DNA from: Deltaproteobacteria bacterium
GTDB taxonomy: Bacteria > Myxococcota > Myxococcia > Myxococcales > Anaeromyxobacteraceae
DNA: 64,000 bases
Direction of reading: 5' to 3'
Assembly (NCBI GenBank): GCA_016214955.1
Contig: JACRMN010000012.1
Coordinates: 124,001-188,000, forward strand
Shown here: positions 49,571 through 57,308 of the stretch, one piece after another
How positions within the stretch are numbered: the first letter of the stretch is position 1
Layout of the letters: every line of letters starts with the position of its first letter
The notes under the pieces: model-generated
Told to the model about the DNA's origin: nothing
What the model saw: the letters and a program-made list of their open reading frames with translations, nothing else
Database searches by the model: none
Translations under genes and position numbers: made by a program

Positions 49571-50233
49571 ATGCGAACTCCCTCCCTGCCCCGACAGCCG
49601 GCGCCCGGGAAGCCCGGTGCCGGACATGAGCCCGGTGAGGCCGGTGAGGCCGGTGCCGGACATGGCGAGCCCGGTGCCGGACATGAGCCCGGTGAGGCCG
49701 GTGAGGCCGGTGCCGGACATGGCGAGCCCGGTGCCGGACACGGCCGCGCGGGACACGGCCGCGGCGAGGCCATGCCGGTGGCGGCGCTGGTCGCCCGGAT
49801 CATCGACAGGCACCACGCCTACGCCCGCCGCGCCCTGCCGCCGCTCGGCCCGCTGGTGGCCAAGGTGGCGGAGGTGCACGGCGAGCACGAGCCGCGCCTC
49901 GCCGAGGTGCGACGCCTCTTCGACGAGATGGCGGCGCGGCTCCTGGCCCGGCTCGACGAGGAGGAGTCGTCCACCTTCCCGCTTCTGATGGCGCGGGGCA
50001 GCGACCCGGCCGGCGTGGCCGCCGCGGTGGCCCGCATGACGGCGGGCGAGGAGGCGCTGCGCGACGACCTCGCGCGCCTCGCCGAGCTGACCGACGGCTT
50101 CACCCCGCCCGGCTGGGCCTGCCGCAGCTACCGCCTGGCCCTGGCCCAGCTCGAGGAGCTGGCCGACGACCTGCGCCGCCACCTGGAGCTGGAGGGCGGC
50201 GACCTCCTTCCCCGCTTCGCGGGAAGGCCCTGA
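49571..50233 (+). CDS. RIC/ScdA-type hemerythrin-domain protein with repeat-rich N-terminus
   Basis: 220 residues if started at 49571. Residues about 68-220 are a diiron hemerythrin domain like that of the iron-sulfur-repair proteins ScdA/YtfE: IIDRHHAYARRALPPL, VAEVHGEHEP, LLARLDEEESSTFPLL, TPPGWACRSYR and HLELEGGDLLPR. The first about 65 residues are a low-complexity Gly/Ala/Glu/His stretch made by a 57-bp tandem DNA repeat and replace the usual ScdA_N domain. The ATG at 49772 would give a 153-residue protein with the domain alone. RIC proteins repair Fe-S centres damaged by nitric oxide or peroxide, which fits the adjacent sigma-54 activator. Confidence 0.75.
   Translation: MRTPSLPRQPAPGKPGAGHEPGEAGEAGAGHGEPGAGHEPGEAGEAGAGHGEPGAGHGRAGHGRGEAMPVAALVARIIDRHHAYARRALPPLGPLVAKVAEVHGEHEPRLAEVRRLFDEMAARLLARLDEEESSTFPLLMARGSDPAGVAAAVARMTAGEEALRDDLARLAELTDGFTPPGWACRSYRLALAQLEELADDLRRHLELEGGDLLPRFAGRP
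49613..49740 (+). repeat. 57-bp tandem repeat, two full copies plus a partial
   Basis: Copies begin at 49613 and 49670 and are identical; a third partial copy (CCCGGTGCCGGACA) begins at 49727. Each unit is itself built from shorter pieces, with CCGGTGCCGGACATG and CCGGTGAGG each occurring twice. The length is 19 codons, so copy-number change keeps the frame. In the hemerythrin reading frame it encodes PGAGHEPGEAGEAGAGHGE twice, a His- and Glu-rich peptide. Confidence 0.9.
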
Positions 50234-50268
50234 CCCCAACCGCCGCCGCGCGCGGCCCGGAGCAGACG

Positions 50269-51219
50269 ATGAGCGAGACCTGGCGCACCCACCTCATGAC
50301 CGACCACGAGACCATCGAGCGCGTCTTCGCCGCCACCGAGAAGGCCTTCGCCACGCCCCAGCAGCTCAGCCCGGGCATGGCCGCCAACCTGCGCGCCTTC
50401 CTCTGCGAGTACGTCGACCGCTGCCACAACCAGAAGGAGGAGCGGGCCCTCTTCCCGCTGCTGGAGCGGCTCGGCATCCCGCGCCACGGCGGCCCGCTGG
50501 CGGTGATGCTCGGCGAGCACGCCCAGGCCAGGGAGCTGGTGGCCCGGATCGACGAGGAGGCGGGCCGGGTGGCCGGCGGCGACCGCAGCCGCCTGCCGGC
50601 GCTCCACGAGGTCTTCTCGGCCTACGCCGAGCTCTGCAAGGGCCACTTCTGGAAGGAGAACGACATCCTCTACCCGCTGGCCGAGCGCCTGCTCTCCCCC
50701 GAGCAGGCCGACGAGGTGCTGGCCGGCGCCCGCGCCGTCGAGGACGAGCTCGGCCCCGACACCCACGCCCGCTACCACCGGCTGGCCGAGGAGATCATCC
50801 GCGGCGCCGACCTCGAGGACCTGGCCCACGGCCTGGACCGCGAGGTGCTGGCCGCCCTCCTCAACACCCTGCCGGTCGAGCTCTCCTTCGTGGACCACGA
50901 GGACCGGGTCCGCTACTTCAGCCACGAGCACGGCGAGAAGATCTTCCCGCGCACCCGCGGCGCCATCGGCACCAACGTGCGCAACTGCCACCCGCAGAAG
51001 AGCGTGCACCTGGTGGAGCGGATCCTGGCCGAGTTCAAGGCCGGCAAGCGCGAGGTGGCCGAGTTCTGGATCGACATGGGGCCGCGCAAGGTCCACATCC
51101 GCTACTGGCCGGTGCGCGACAGGGCCGGCAGGTACCTGGGCTGCCTGGAGACGGTGCAGGACGTGGCGCCCATCCAGAAGCTCACCGGCCAGCGGCGGCT
51201 GCTCGACGTGGCGGCGTAG
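50269..51219 (+). CDS. Hemerythrin plus PAS domain protein
   Basis: 316 residues. The first about 150 are a hemerythrin domain with LMTDHETIERVF, CHNQKEERALFPLL, GEHAQARELV and CKGHFWKENDILYPL, giving the His/Glu set of a diiron site. The C-terminal about 110 residues are a PAS-like domain of the DUF438 type: LSFVDHEDRVRYFSHEHGEKIFPRTRGAIGTNVRNCHP, with KVHIRYWPVRD near the end. No output domain follows. It probably binds O2 or nitric oxide in a signalling role. The ATG at 50269 is preceded by GGAG and lies 35 bp after the RIC-type gene, so both may share the sigma-54 promoter. Confidence 0.87.
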   Translation: MSETWRTHLMTDHETIERVFAATEKAFATPQQLSPGMAANLRAFLCEYVDRCHNQKEERALFPLLERLGIPRHGGPLAVMLGEHAQARELVARIDEEAGRVAGGDRSRLPALHEVFSAYAELCKGHFWKENDILYPLAERLLSPEQADEVLAGARAVEDELGPDTHARYHRLAEEIIRGADLEDLAHGLDREVLAALLNTLPVELSFVDHEDRVRYFSHEHGEKIFPRTRGAIGTNVRNCHPQKSVHLVERILAEFKAGKREVAEFWIDMGPRKVHIRYWPVRDRAGRYLGCLETVQDVAPIQKLTGQRRLLDVAA

Positions 51220-51251
51220 CCGGGCGCCCCGTCCCGGGCGGGGAGAGACCT

Positions 51252-51758
51252 CTACCGGGCGAGCGTGCCCTGGTGGAATCGCAGCCGCCAACGCGAGTCC
51301 GCGCAGCGCACCCAGATCGAGCTGCGGAGGGACGGGCGCGCCCCCACGATCCGGAAGGTGAGCAAGATGACGTCCGGGGCCAGGCGTACCGGGTGGAAGT
51401 CGGCCGCCGAGCCTTCGAAGACCGGGTCCGACGGCAGGCGGGCGAGCACCTCCTGGCGGGTCCACGCCCGGCCGGAAGCACCGTGCTCCACGAAGCCGGG
51501 GTGCAGGAGCTCCGACAGGTGGTCCACGCTGGCACGGCAGGAGGTCTCGAGCAGACGCCGCTCGCCCTCCACCACCGCGGCCAGATCGGCGTCGAGGTCG
51601 CCGCCCTCGGCTCCGGCCCTCGCGCGCCCCTGCCAGCGGCGCAGGGTGGCCATGGTCTCCTCCAGCCAGCGCAGGCGCTCCGCGGGAGCCATCGCCAGGC
51701 CGGCGCCGGCCTGGGCTCTGCGGTGCTCGGCGAAGCCCCTCGGCCACTGCTCGCTCAT
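51252..51758 (-). CDS. DUF4440/SnoaL-like domain protein
   Basis: 168 residues. The N-terminal about 55 residues are helical (HRRAQAGAGLAMAPAERLRWLEETMATLRRW). The rest looks like a DUF4440 fold: LAAVVEGERRLLETSCRASVDHLSELLHPGFVEHGASGRAWTRQEVLARL, then IWVRCADSRWRLRFHQGTL. Such domains often bind small ligands and have no single role. It overlaps the nucleotidyltransferase gene by ATGA, so the two are translated together. Whether they form a toxin-antitoxin or a maintenance pair is open. Confidence 0.75.
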   Translation of the reverse strand: MSEQWPRGFAEHRRAQAGAGLAMAPAERLRWLEETMATLRRWQGRARAGAEGGDLDADLAAVVEGERRLLETSCRASVDHLSELLHPGFVEHGASGRAWTRQEVLARLPSDPVFEGSAADFHPVRLAPDVILLTFRIVGARPSLRSSIWVRCADSRWRLRFHQGTLAR

Positions 51759-52258
51759 GCGCCGCTCCGCCTGGAGATGGCCTCGAGCGCCTCGACGTCG
51801 GCCCGGTCCTGGGCGCGCCCGGCCCGGCGCTTCATGGCCAGCAGGTCGGGGAGCGAGACGACGGTGGCGGTGGTGGTGTCGAGAGCCACGGTCACGGCGC
51901 GGGCGTAGGCCTCCGGGAAGTCGAACGGCTCCTCCACGAAGAGATCGACCTCCAGCCCGGCCGCTCGTTCGCTCCAGAGCGAGAAGACGGTGAGCCCCTT
52001 GTCCGCGATCCAGCTCGCTCGAGCAGCGGCGTCGGCGAACTGGGACGCCGGTACGGGGGCACGCGGCGCGAAGCCGAGCGCCACGAGCGCCTGGATGGCG
52101 CGCGCGGCGTTGGCGTCGTCGAGAGCCACGACCAGGTCCAGGTCGGCGGTGGTCCGGAGGTGCCCGTGGAGGACCACGGCCACGCCTCCCACCACCAGGT
52201 ACCGGACGCCGGCGGCGTTGAGGCCGGCGAGGACCTGCTCGATGGGGTGAGGACTCAT
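51755..52258 (-). CDS. Nucleotidyltransferase-fold protein (AbiEii/DUF6036-like)
   Basis: 167 residues. The N-terminal core has VRYLVVGGVAVVLHGHLRTTADLDLVVAL: the GG loop and the paired aspartates D-x-D of a nucleotidyltransferase. The late LLAMKRRAGRAQDRADVEAL is typical of AbiEii-like proteins. It may transfer a nucleotide to a protein or tRNA, as toxins of AbiE and MNT-HEPN systems do, or be an inactive relative. The start is uncertain: ATGs at 52258 and 52270 both lack a good ribosome-binding site. The downstream partner overlaps by ATGA. The upstream partner usual for AbiE (AbiEi) is absent. Confidence 0.75.
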   Translation of the reverse strand: MSPHPIEQVLAGLNAAGVRYLVVGGVAVVLHGHLRTTADLDLVVALDDANAARAIQALVALGFAPRAPVPASQFADAAARASWIADKGLTVFSLWSERAAGLEVDLFVEEPFDFPEAYARAVTVALDTTTATVVSLPDLLAMKRRAGRAQDRADVEALEAISRRSGA

Positions 52259-52319
52259 CGGCCCGATCATACCCCCGGCGGCCACTCCCGCGGAGTCGGC
52301 TGCCCTGGAGGAAACACCA

Positions 52320-52347
52320 GGAGCCGGCCCCGCGAGGAGCCGGCTCC
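52320..52347 (-). terminator. Hairpin after the outer-membrane-protein gene
   Basis: GGAGCCGG and CCGGCTCC form an 8-bp stem with a 12-base loop, 24 bp beyond the 3' end of the leftward barrel-protein gene. There is no U-tract. It probably terminates that single-gene transcript before the nucleotidyltransferase gene. Confidence 0.5.
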
Positions 52348-52370
52348 CGGGAGCACGCGGCCGCGCCGCC

Positions 52371-52973
52371 TCAGAACTGGTAGGTGGCCCCGGCGAAGAT
52401 CGTCGAGCTGCCGTAGTCCAGGTCGACGCCGTTCTTCGAGAAGGTCTGGGAGCCCTGGTACCGATACTGTGCCTGGACGGAGAAGTGCTGGTCGAAGAGG
52501 TACTTCACGCCCAGGCCGAGCTGGTAGGCGAACTCGGTGTCGCTGTCGTTGGCGGCCGGGGAATCGATCTTGCCGGTGGCGAGGCCGAGGCCCGCGACCA
52601 CGAACGGCTTCACGGGCACGCCCTGGATGGCGAAGTCGTAGTAGCCGTTCAGCATGTAGCTCCACACCGTCACGTCGGTGCCGCTCACCGCCGAGGAGCC
52701 GATCTTGTCCACCTTGTTGTTGCGGTAGGCGAGCTCGAACTCGGCGCGGAAGGCCTCGTTGATCCGGTAGCCGAGCGCGCCCGCGAAGCCCAGGCCGCTC
52801 TTGTAGGAGACCGAGGCCGAGCCGCCGCCGGCGGTGATGTCGTTGCTGTGGAAGATGGCCAGGCCCAGGTTGGCGCCGACGTAGAAGTTCCTCGGGCTCA
52901 CCTCGGCCGCCCGTGCGGAAGTGGTGAGTGCAGCAGCGGCGATGGCCGCGACCAGCAGACGCTTGGTGCTCAT
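52371..52973 (-). CDS. Outer-membrane beta-barrel protein
   Basis: 200 residues. A clear signal peptide (LLVAAIAAAALTTSARA-AEV) is followed by alternating amphipathic strands: NFYVGANLGLAIF, SYKSGLGFAGALGYRI, FRAEFELAYRN, WSYMLNGYYDF, KPFVVAGLGLATG and FSVQAQYRYQGS. The last residues, FAGATYQF, end in Phe as required for outer-membrane assembly. This is an OmpA/OmpW-like eight-stranded barrel, perhaps a small porin or surface protein. It stands alone between two hairpins, with a good GGAGGG site before the ATG at 52973. Confidence 0.87.
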   Translation of the reverse strand: MSTKRLLVAAIAAAALTTSARAAEVSPRNFYVGANLGLAIFHSNDITAGGGSASVSYKSGLGFAGALGYRINEAFRAEFELAYRNNKVDKIGSSAVSGTDVTVWSYMLNGYYDFAIQGVPVKPFVVAGLGLATGKIDSPAANDSDTEFAYQLGLGVKYLFDQHFSVQAQYRYQGSQTFSKNGVDLDYGSSTIFAGATYQF

Positions 52974-53071
52974 GTGGATCCCCTCCGTGGTGGAAGCCGG
53001 CGCCGCCCCCGGCGCAGCGACTGGGGTCCCATCGTACCGAGGGTGGGCCGGCTGTCACGGCCAAACGCGAG

Positions 53072-53103
53072 GTCACCCGGGCGGTGTCCCGCATCCGGGT
53101 GAC
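53072..53103 (-). terminator. Hairpin after the importer 2 operon
   Basis: GTCACCCGG and CCGGGTGAC form a perfect 9-bp stem with a 14-base loop, 30 bp after the stop of the acyl-CoA ligase gene on the minus strand. It lies before the outer-membrane-protein gene and marks the probable end of the importer 2 transcript. Confidence 0.5.
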
Positions 53104-53133
53104 GCCGCGGCGCCCGGGCGCAGGCCGGCCTCG

Positions 53134-54759
53134 CTACCCGATGTGCGCCTTGCGCTTCTCCTCGGAGCGCAGCTCGCGCCGCAGGACCTTGCCCACCTTG
53201 CTCTTGGGGAGCATGTCGCGGAACTCCACGTACTGCGGCACCTCGTAGGGCGCGAGCCGGTCCTTGCACCAGCGGATCAGGTCCTGGGCGTTCACGCCCT
53301 TCACGTCGGCCTTCACCACCACGAAGGACTTGATGCGCTCGCCGACGCTGTCGTCCGGCACGCCGATGGTGCACGAGGCCACCACCGCGAAGTGCTCCTG
53401 GAGCACGTTGTCCACCTTGGAGGCGGCGACCCGATAGCCCTTGTGCTTGATGACGTCCACCGAGCGGTCCTGGAAGTAGATCCAGCCCTGGGCGTCCTGC
53501 CTCACCATGTCGCCGGTGCGGTACCAGAGCTGCCCCTGCACGGTGACGAAGCAGCGGGCCGTCTCCTCGGGCTTGTTCCAGTACCCGCGGGTCATGTGCT
53601 CGGAGGAGACGAGCAGCTCCCCGCCCTGGCCCGGGGCCACCGGCTCGAGCGTCTCGGGGTCGGCGACGAGGATGCGCTGGTGCGCCGAGACCTTGCCCAC
53701 CGTGTTCTCCGGCGCCTCGACGCCGGCGTGGTTCACCGCCACGCCGCCGCAGGTCTCGGTGGCGCCGTAGCCCTGGTAGAGCGGCTGGCCCACCCGCTCC
53801 TTCCAGCGGCGCGCCGTCTCGGCCGGCAGGGCGTCGCCGCCCGAGAAGGCGAAGCGCAGGCAGGTGAGGTCGTACTGGTCGATGCGGTCGTGCTCCAGCA
53901 TCATCCGGTACATGGTGGGCGTGCCCAGGATGGTGGTCGCCCGGTAGCGCCGGATGTGGTCGAAGACGGCGTCGAGGTTGTTGCGGGGCAGGAGGATCAC
54001 GGTCTCGCCGGCCACCACCGCGGCGATGCCGATCACCTGGCCGAGGATGTGGTAGAGCGGCGAGCCCTGCAGCACCACCTCCTGCCCCTCGGGGATGACC
54101 CGCAGGCTGGCGCGCCGCTGCTCGGCGAAGCTGGCGAGGAGCATGGCGTGGGAGATGGGCACGCCCTTGGGGTGGCCGGTGGTGCCGCCGGTGTAGAGCA
54201 TCTCGGCGGTGTCCGACCCGCCGGCGGTGAGCGGCGGCGGCCTGCCCCCCTCGGAGAGCAGCGCCGGCAGCGAGAGCACGTCGGCCCCCGCGCGCACCTT
54301 GCCGCTGGGGAAGCGATCGAGCAGGTGGCCCAGCCCCCGCTTCCAGGCGGGCAGCAGGTCGGACACCCGCGTCACCACCACCTGGCGCAGCGGCGTCTCC
54401 TTCAGCACCCGGTCCAGGTGGCCGAAGTTGGTGTCGGTGCAGATGGCGGTCTCGGCGCCGCTGTCGCGGGCGATGTAGCGCAGGTCGTCGGCGCCGTAGA
54501 AGTGGGTCACCGGCACCGCCGCCGCGCCCAGCTTCTGGGTGGCCAGCCAGCCCAGGATCCACTGGGGACAGTGGGGCGCGTAGAGGATCACCCGGTCGCC
54601 GGCCCGGACGCCGCGGCGGTGCAGGGCGGCGGCCAGGGCGTCGGAGAGCGCGTCGAGGCGGGCGAAGGTGTAGCGCTCGCCCAGGAAGTGGATGGCGGTC
54701 TTCCCCGGGACGCGGGCGGCGGAGCGGCGGAAGGCCTCGGCGATGGATGCGGGGGACAT
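53134..54759 (-). CDS. AMP-forming acyl-CoA ligase, aromatic or medium-chain acid
   Basis: 541 residues of the ANL superfamily. Seen are the P-loop YTGGTTGHPKG (about 190-200), YGATETCGGVAV, YRTGDMVRQD, the hinge DRSVDVIKHKGYRV and the catalytic lysine region LPKSKVGKVLRREL at the C-terminus. It differs from the benzoate-CoA ligase of the bcr operon, lacking the SAAKLFFAYGLG motif. It is last in the operon of importer 2, 15 bp after livF, so it probably activates the acid that this importer brings in. Candidates include substituted benzoates, phenylalkanoates or cyclohexanecarboxylate; the sequence does not decide. Confidence 0.82.
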   Translation of the reverse strand: MSPASIAEAFRRSAARVPGKTAIHFLGERYTFARLDALSDALAAALHRRGVRAGDRVILYAPHCPQWILGWLATQKLGAAAVPVTHFYGADDLRYIARDSGAETAICTDTNFGHLDRVLKETPLRQVVVTRVSDLLPAWKRGLGHLLDRFPSGKVRAGADVLSLPALLSEGGRPPPLTAGGSDTAEMLYTGGTTGHPKGVPISHAMLLASFAEQRRASLRVIPEGQEVVLQGSPLYHILGQVIGIAAVVAGETVILLPRNNLDAVFDHIRRYRATTILGTPTMYRMMLEHDRIDQYDLTCLRFAFSGGDALPAETARRWKERVGQPLYQGYGATETCGGVAVNHAGVEAPENTVGKVSAHQRILVADPETLEPVAPGQGGELLVSSEHMTRGYWNKPEETARCFVTVQGQLWYRTGDMVRQDAQGWIYFQDRSVDVIKHKGYRVAASKVDNVLQEHFAVVASCTIGVPDDSVGERIKSFVVVKADVKGVNAQDLIRWCKDRLAPYEVPQYVEFRDMLPKSKVGKVLRRELRSEEKRKAHIG

Positions 54760-54774
54760 GGGGATGGTCGCGCC

Positions 54775-55518
54775 TCAGACGCCGAAGTAGGCCGACTTCA
54801 CCTCGGGGTTCTCGAGCAGCTCCTTGCCGGTGCCGGCGACCACCTGGGAGCCGTTCTCGATGACGTAGCCGCGGTCGATGATGGGCATCACCGGCCGCGC
54901 GTACTGCTCGGAGATGAGCACGGTCACGCCCTTCTTGCTGATCTCCCGGGCGCCGCGCACCACCTCGCTCTGCATCAGCGGCGACAGGCCCAGCAGCGGC
55001 TCGTCCATGAGGATGAGCTTGGGCCGGGCCATGAGCGCGGTGCCGATGGCCACCATCTCCTTCTCGCCGCCGGAGAGCATGCCGGCCTTGCGGCGCCGCA
55101 GCCGCAGGAGCGGCGGGAAGAGGGCGTAGGCCTCCTCCAGCCCCTGCTTCACCTCGCGGCGCGAGCGCAGGTACCCGCCCAGCCGCAGGTTCTCCTCCAC
55201 GGTGTTGTCCTTCAGCACCGGGTGGCGCTCGCGGCACAGCACCACCCCGCGCTCCACCCGGGCGCGGGGGGAGAGCCCCTCGATGGGCTCGCCCTCGAAG
55301 AGGATGCGGCCGCCCAGCGTGATGCGCATCCCGCCGCGGCGCCGCTCGCGGTTCTGCAGGTGCAGCGTCAGGCCGGCGATGGTGTTGAGGAGCGTCGTCT
55401 TGCCGGCGCTGTTGGAGCCGAAGACGCCCACCACCTCGCCCTCCTCGACGGAGAGGCTGAGGTCGTTCACCGCCAGGGCGTTCTCGTAGAAGACCAGGAG
55501 GTTCTGGACCTCAAGCAT
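54775..55518 (-). CDS. livF: Liv-type ABC importer 2, ATP-binding protein LivF
   Basis: 247 residues. Walker A GSNSAGKTTLLN, the signature LSGGEKEMVAIG, Walker B LILMDEPLLGLSP and the switch region ISEQYAR, with Gln-Tyr in place of the usual His. Compared with importer 1 it has an extra charged insertion (HLQNRERRRGGM) after Walker A, common in LivF paralogues of aromatic clusters. Its ATG at 55518 overlaps the end of livG by 8 bp. Confidence 0.86.
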   Translation of the reverse strand: MLEVQNLLVFYENALAVNDLSLSVEEGEVVGVFGSNSAGKTTLLNTIAGLTLHLQNRERRRGGMRITLGGRILFEGEPIEGLSPRARVERGVVLCRERHPVLKDNTVEENLRLGGYLRSRREVKQGLEEAYALFPPLLRLRRRKAGMLSGGEKEMVAIGTALMARPKLILMDEPLLGLSPLMQSEVVRGAREISKKGVTVLISEQYARPVMPIIDRGYVIENGSQVVAGTGKELLENPEVKSAYFGV

Positions 55519-56275
55519 CGGCGGTCACCTCCGCGCCCAGGTAGGCCTCGGCCACCTCCTTCTGCGCCATGACCTCCTGCGGCGGGCCGGCCGCGATCTT
55601 CTCGCCGAACTGGAGGCAGATGACCGAGTCCACCACCCGGAAGAGCTCGCGCAGCCGGTGCTCCACCATGACGAGCGTCTTGCCGGCGGCCTTGATCTTC
55701 TCCAGCAGCGGCAGGATCCCGGCGATCTCCGACATGCTCATCCCCGAGAAGAGCTCGTCGAGGATGATGAGGTCGGGGTCCAGCGCCAGGCAGCGAGCCA
55801 GCTCCAGCCGCTTCAGGTAGCCGTGGGGCAGCTCGCCGGCCTTCTTGAAGGGCACCGCCGAGTCGCGCTCGAAGCCCACCTCCTCCAGCAGGTGGATGGC
55901 GGCCTCGTCGCGGTCGCCGAACTCGCCGCCCATGTGCTTGCGCGAGCGGGGCGAGGAGACCGGGATGACCACGTTCTTGTAGACCGGCAGGTTGTAGAAG
56001 GGCCGGGCCATCTGGAAGCTGCGGGCCATGCCCAGGTTGACGCGCTGGTGGGGGGCGAGGCCGGCCAGGTCACGGCCCTGGAAGAACACCTTGCCGGAGG
56101 TGGGGCGCACGAAGCCGGTGATGAGGTTGATGAGGGTGCTCTTGCCCGAGCCGTTGGGCCCGATGACGCCCAGGGCGTGGCCGCGCGGCAGGTCGAAGCT
56201 GACGTCCATGACCGCCAGCACCTTGCCGAAGGCCTTGGTCAGGTTCTGCACCCGCAGGAAGGGCTCACTTCCCAT
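55511..56275 (-). CDS. livG: Liv-type ABC importer 2, ATP-binding protein LivG
   Basis: 254 residues. Walker A GPNGSGKSTLINL, the signature LPHGYLKRLELAR, Walker B LIILDELFSGMS and MVEHRLREL with the H-loop. The LPHG signature and DELFSG Walker B replace the LSxG and DEPxxG of importer 1, so the two LivG proteins are not recent duplicates. The ATG at 56275 overlaps the end of livM. Confidence 0.86.
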   Translation of the reverse strand: MGSEPFLRVQNLTKAFGKVLAVMDVSFDLPRGHALGVIGPNGSGKSTLINLITGFVRPTSGKVFFQGRDLAGLAPHQRVNLGMARSFQMARPFYNLPVYKNVVIPVSSPRSRKHMGGEFGDRDEAAIHLLEEVGFERDSAVPFKKAGELPHGYLKRLELARCLALDPDLIILDELFSGMSMSEIAGILPLLEKIKAAGKTLVMVEHRLRELFRVVDSVICLQFGEKIAAGPPQEVMAQKEVAEAYLGAEVTADA

Positions 56276-57308
56276 GGGAGGGCTCCTCGATGGGCGCCAG
56301 CCGCTCGAACTGGCCGTACTTGCGGGCGGCGAAGCGGAAGAGCCCCTCGGGCAGGCCGATGGTGAAGCCGAGCAGCATGGCCGAGTACACCACCACCCGC
56401 AGCGAGCCGAACTCGCGCATCAGCTCCGAGAGCGGCACCAGCAGGAAGGCGCCCACCAGCGCCCCCAGGAAGCTGCCGGGCCCGCCGATGACGGCGGCGG
56501 TCAGCGGCATGGTGGAGTAGTCGAGGGCGAAGGCCGGCATGCCCACGAACTGGTAGCGGTGGGTGACGAAGGCGCCGGCGAAGGCGGCCGGCAGCGCCGC
56601 CAGGAAGACCACCTGGGCCTTGCGCCGCTGGATGTCGAACCCGGCGGCCACCACCGCGCGGTCGTTGTCGCGGATGGCCTGGTAGACGAGGCCCCAGTCG
56701 CTCGTGGAGAGGCGGCGGAAGACGAAGGCGGTGACCAGCACCGCCAGGGTGATGACGTAGAGCTCCACCGTCCGGCTGGGCAGCGGGGTCAGGCCCGAGA
56801 GCCCCTCGGTGCCGCCCAGGAGCCCGGTGGTCTCCACCACCCGCATGCAGAGGAGCGGCAGGGCGAAGGTGATCATGCCGAAGTAGATGCCGCGCAGGCG
56901 CAGGAGCGGGAAGAGCAGCAGCGTGGAGAGCGCCGCGCCGAGGAGGGTGGCCAGCGGGATGGAGAGGAAGGGCGAGAGCCCGAGGCCCGAGTTGAGGAAC
57001 CCGGCGGTGTAGCCGCCCAGCCCGAAGAAGAAGGCCTGGCCCAGCGACACCAGGCCCGCCGAGGCCAGCAGGTCCCAGGAGAGCGCCAGCAGCGCGATCA
57101 CCAGGGTGCTGAGCACCACCGTCTGCCAGTAGGGGCTGATCCCGCGCCCGACGATGGGGAAGAGGAGCAGCGCCGCCACCGGCAGGGCCCGGGGCAGGAT
57201 CAGGTAGGAGAGGTCGCGGAGCGAGGCCAGCGCGAAGATGTCGTCGGACCGCACCTTGATGCCGCGGTCGATGCGCTCGCGCCGGAAGCCGGTGGGGGCC
57301 CTAGACAC
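56265..57308 (-). CDS. livM: Liv-type ABC importer 2, permease LivM
   Basis: 347 residues with about ten hydrophobic segments. The landmark LSWDLLASAGLVSLGQAFFFGLGGYTAG and the coupling loop YQAIRDNDRAVVAAGFDIQRRK are present, with GGPGSFLGALVGAF near the C-terminus. The N-terminal 30 residues are polar and extend beyond the usual start, from a GTG at 57308 that overlaps the livH stop by 8 bp. Partner of LivH in the membrane. Confidence 0.85.
   Translation of the reverse strand: MSRAPTGFRRERIDRGIKVRSDDIFALASLRDLSYLILPRALPVAALLLFPIVGRGISPYWQTVVLSTLVIALLALSWDLLASAGLVSLGQAFFFGLGGYTAGFLNSGLGLSPFLSIPLATLLGAALSTLLLFPLLRLRGIYFGMITFALPLLCMRVVETTGLLGGTEGLSGLTPLPSRTVELYVITLAVLVTAFVFRRLSTSDWGLVYQAIRDNDRAVVAAGFDIQRRKAQVVFLAALPAAFAGAFVTHRYQFVGMPAFALDYSTMPLTAAVIGGPGSFLGALVGAFLLVPLSELMREFGSLRVVVYSAMLLGFTIGLPEGLFRFAARKYGQFERLAPIEEPSHGK

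Noticed and set aside
49613-49740. CRISPR-like array
   Set aside because: The units are contiguous identical tandem copies without unique spacers, there are no cas genes, and they are in a coding frame.
52450-52475. Additional CYGGTAC-like sequence
   Set aside because: It is inside the outer-membrane-protein coding sequence, lacks the central spacing and is explained by codon use.
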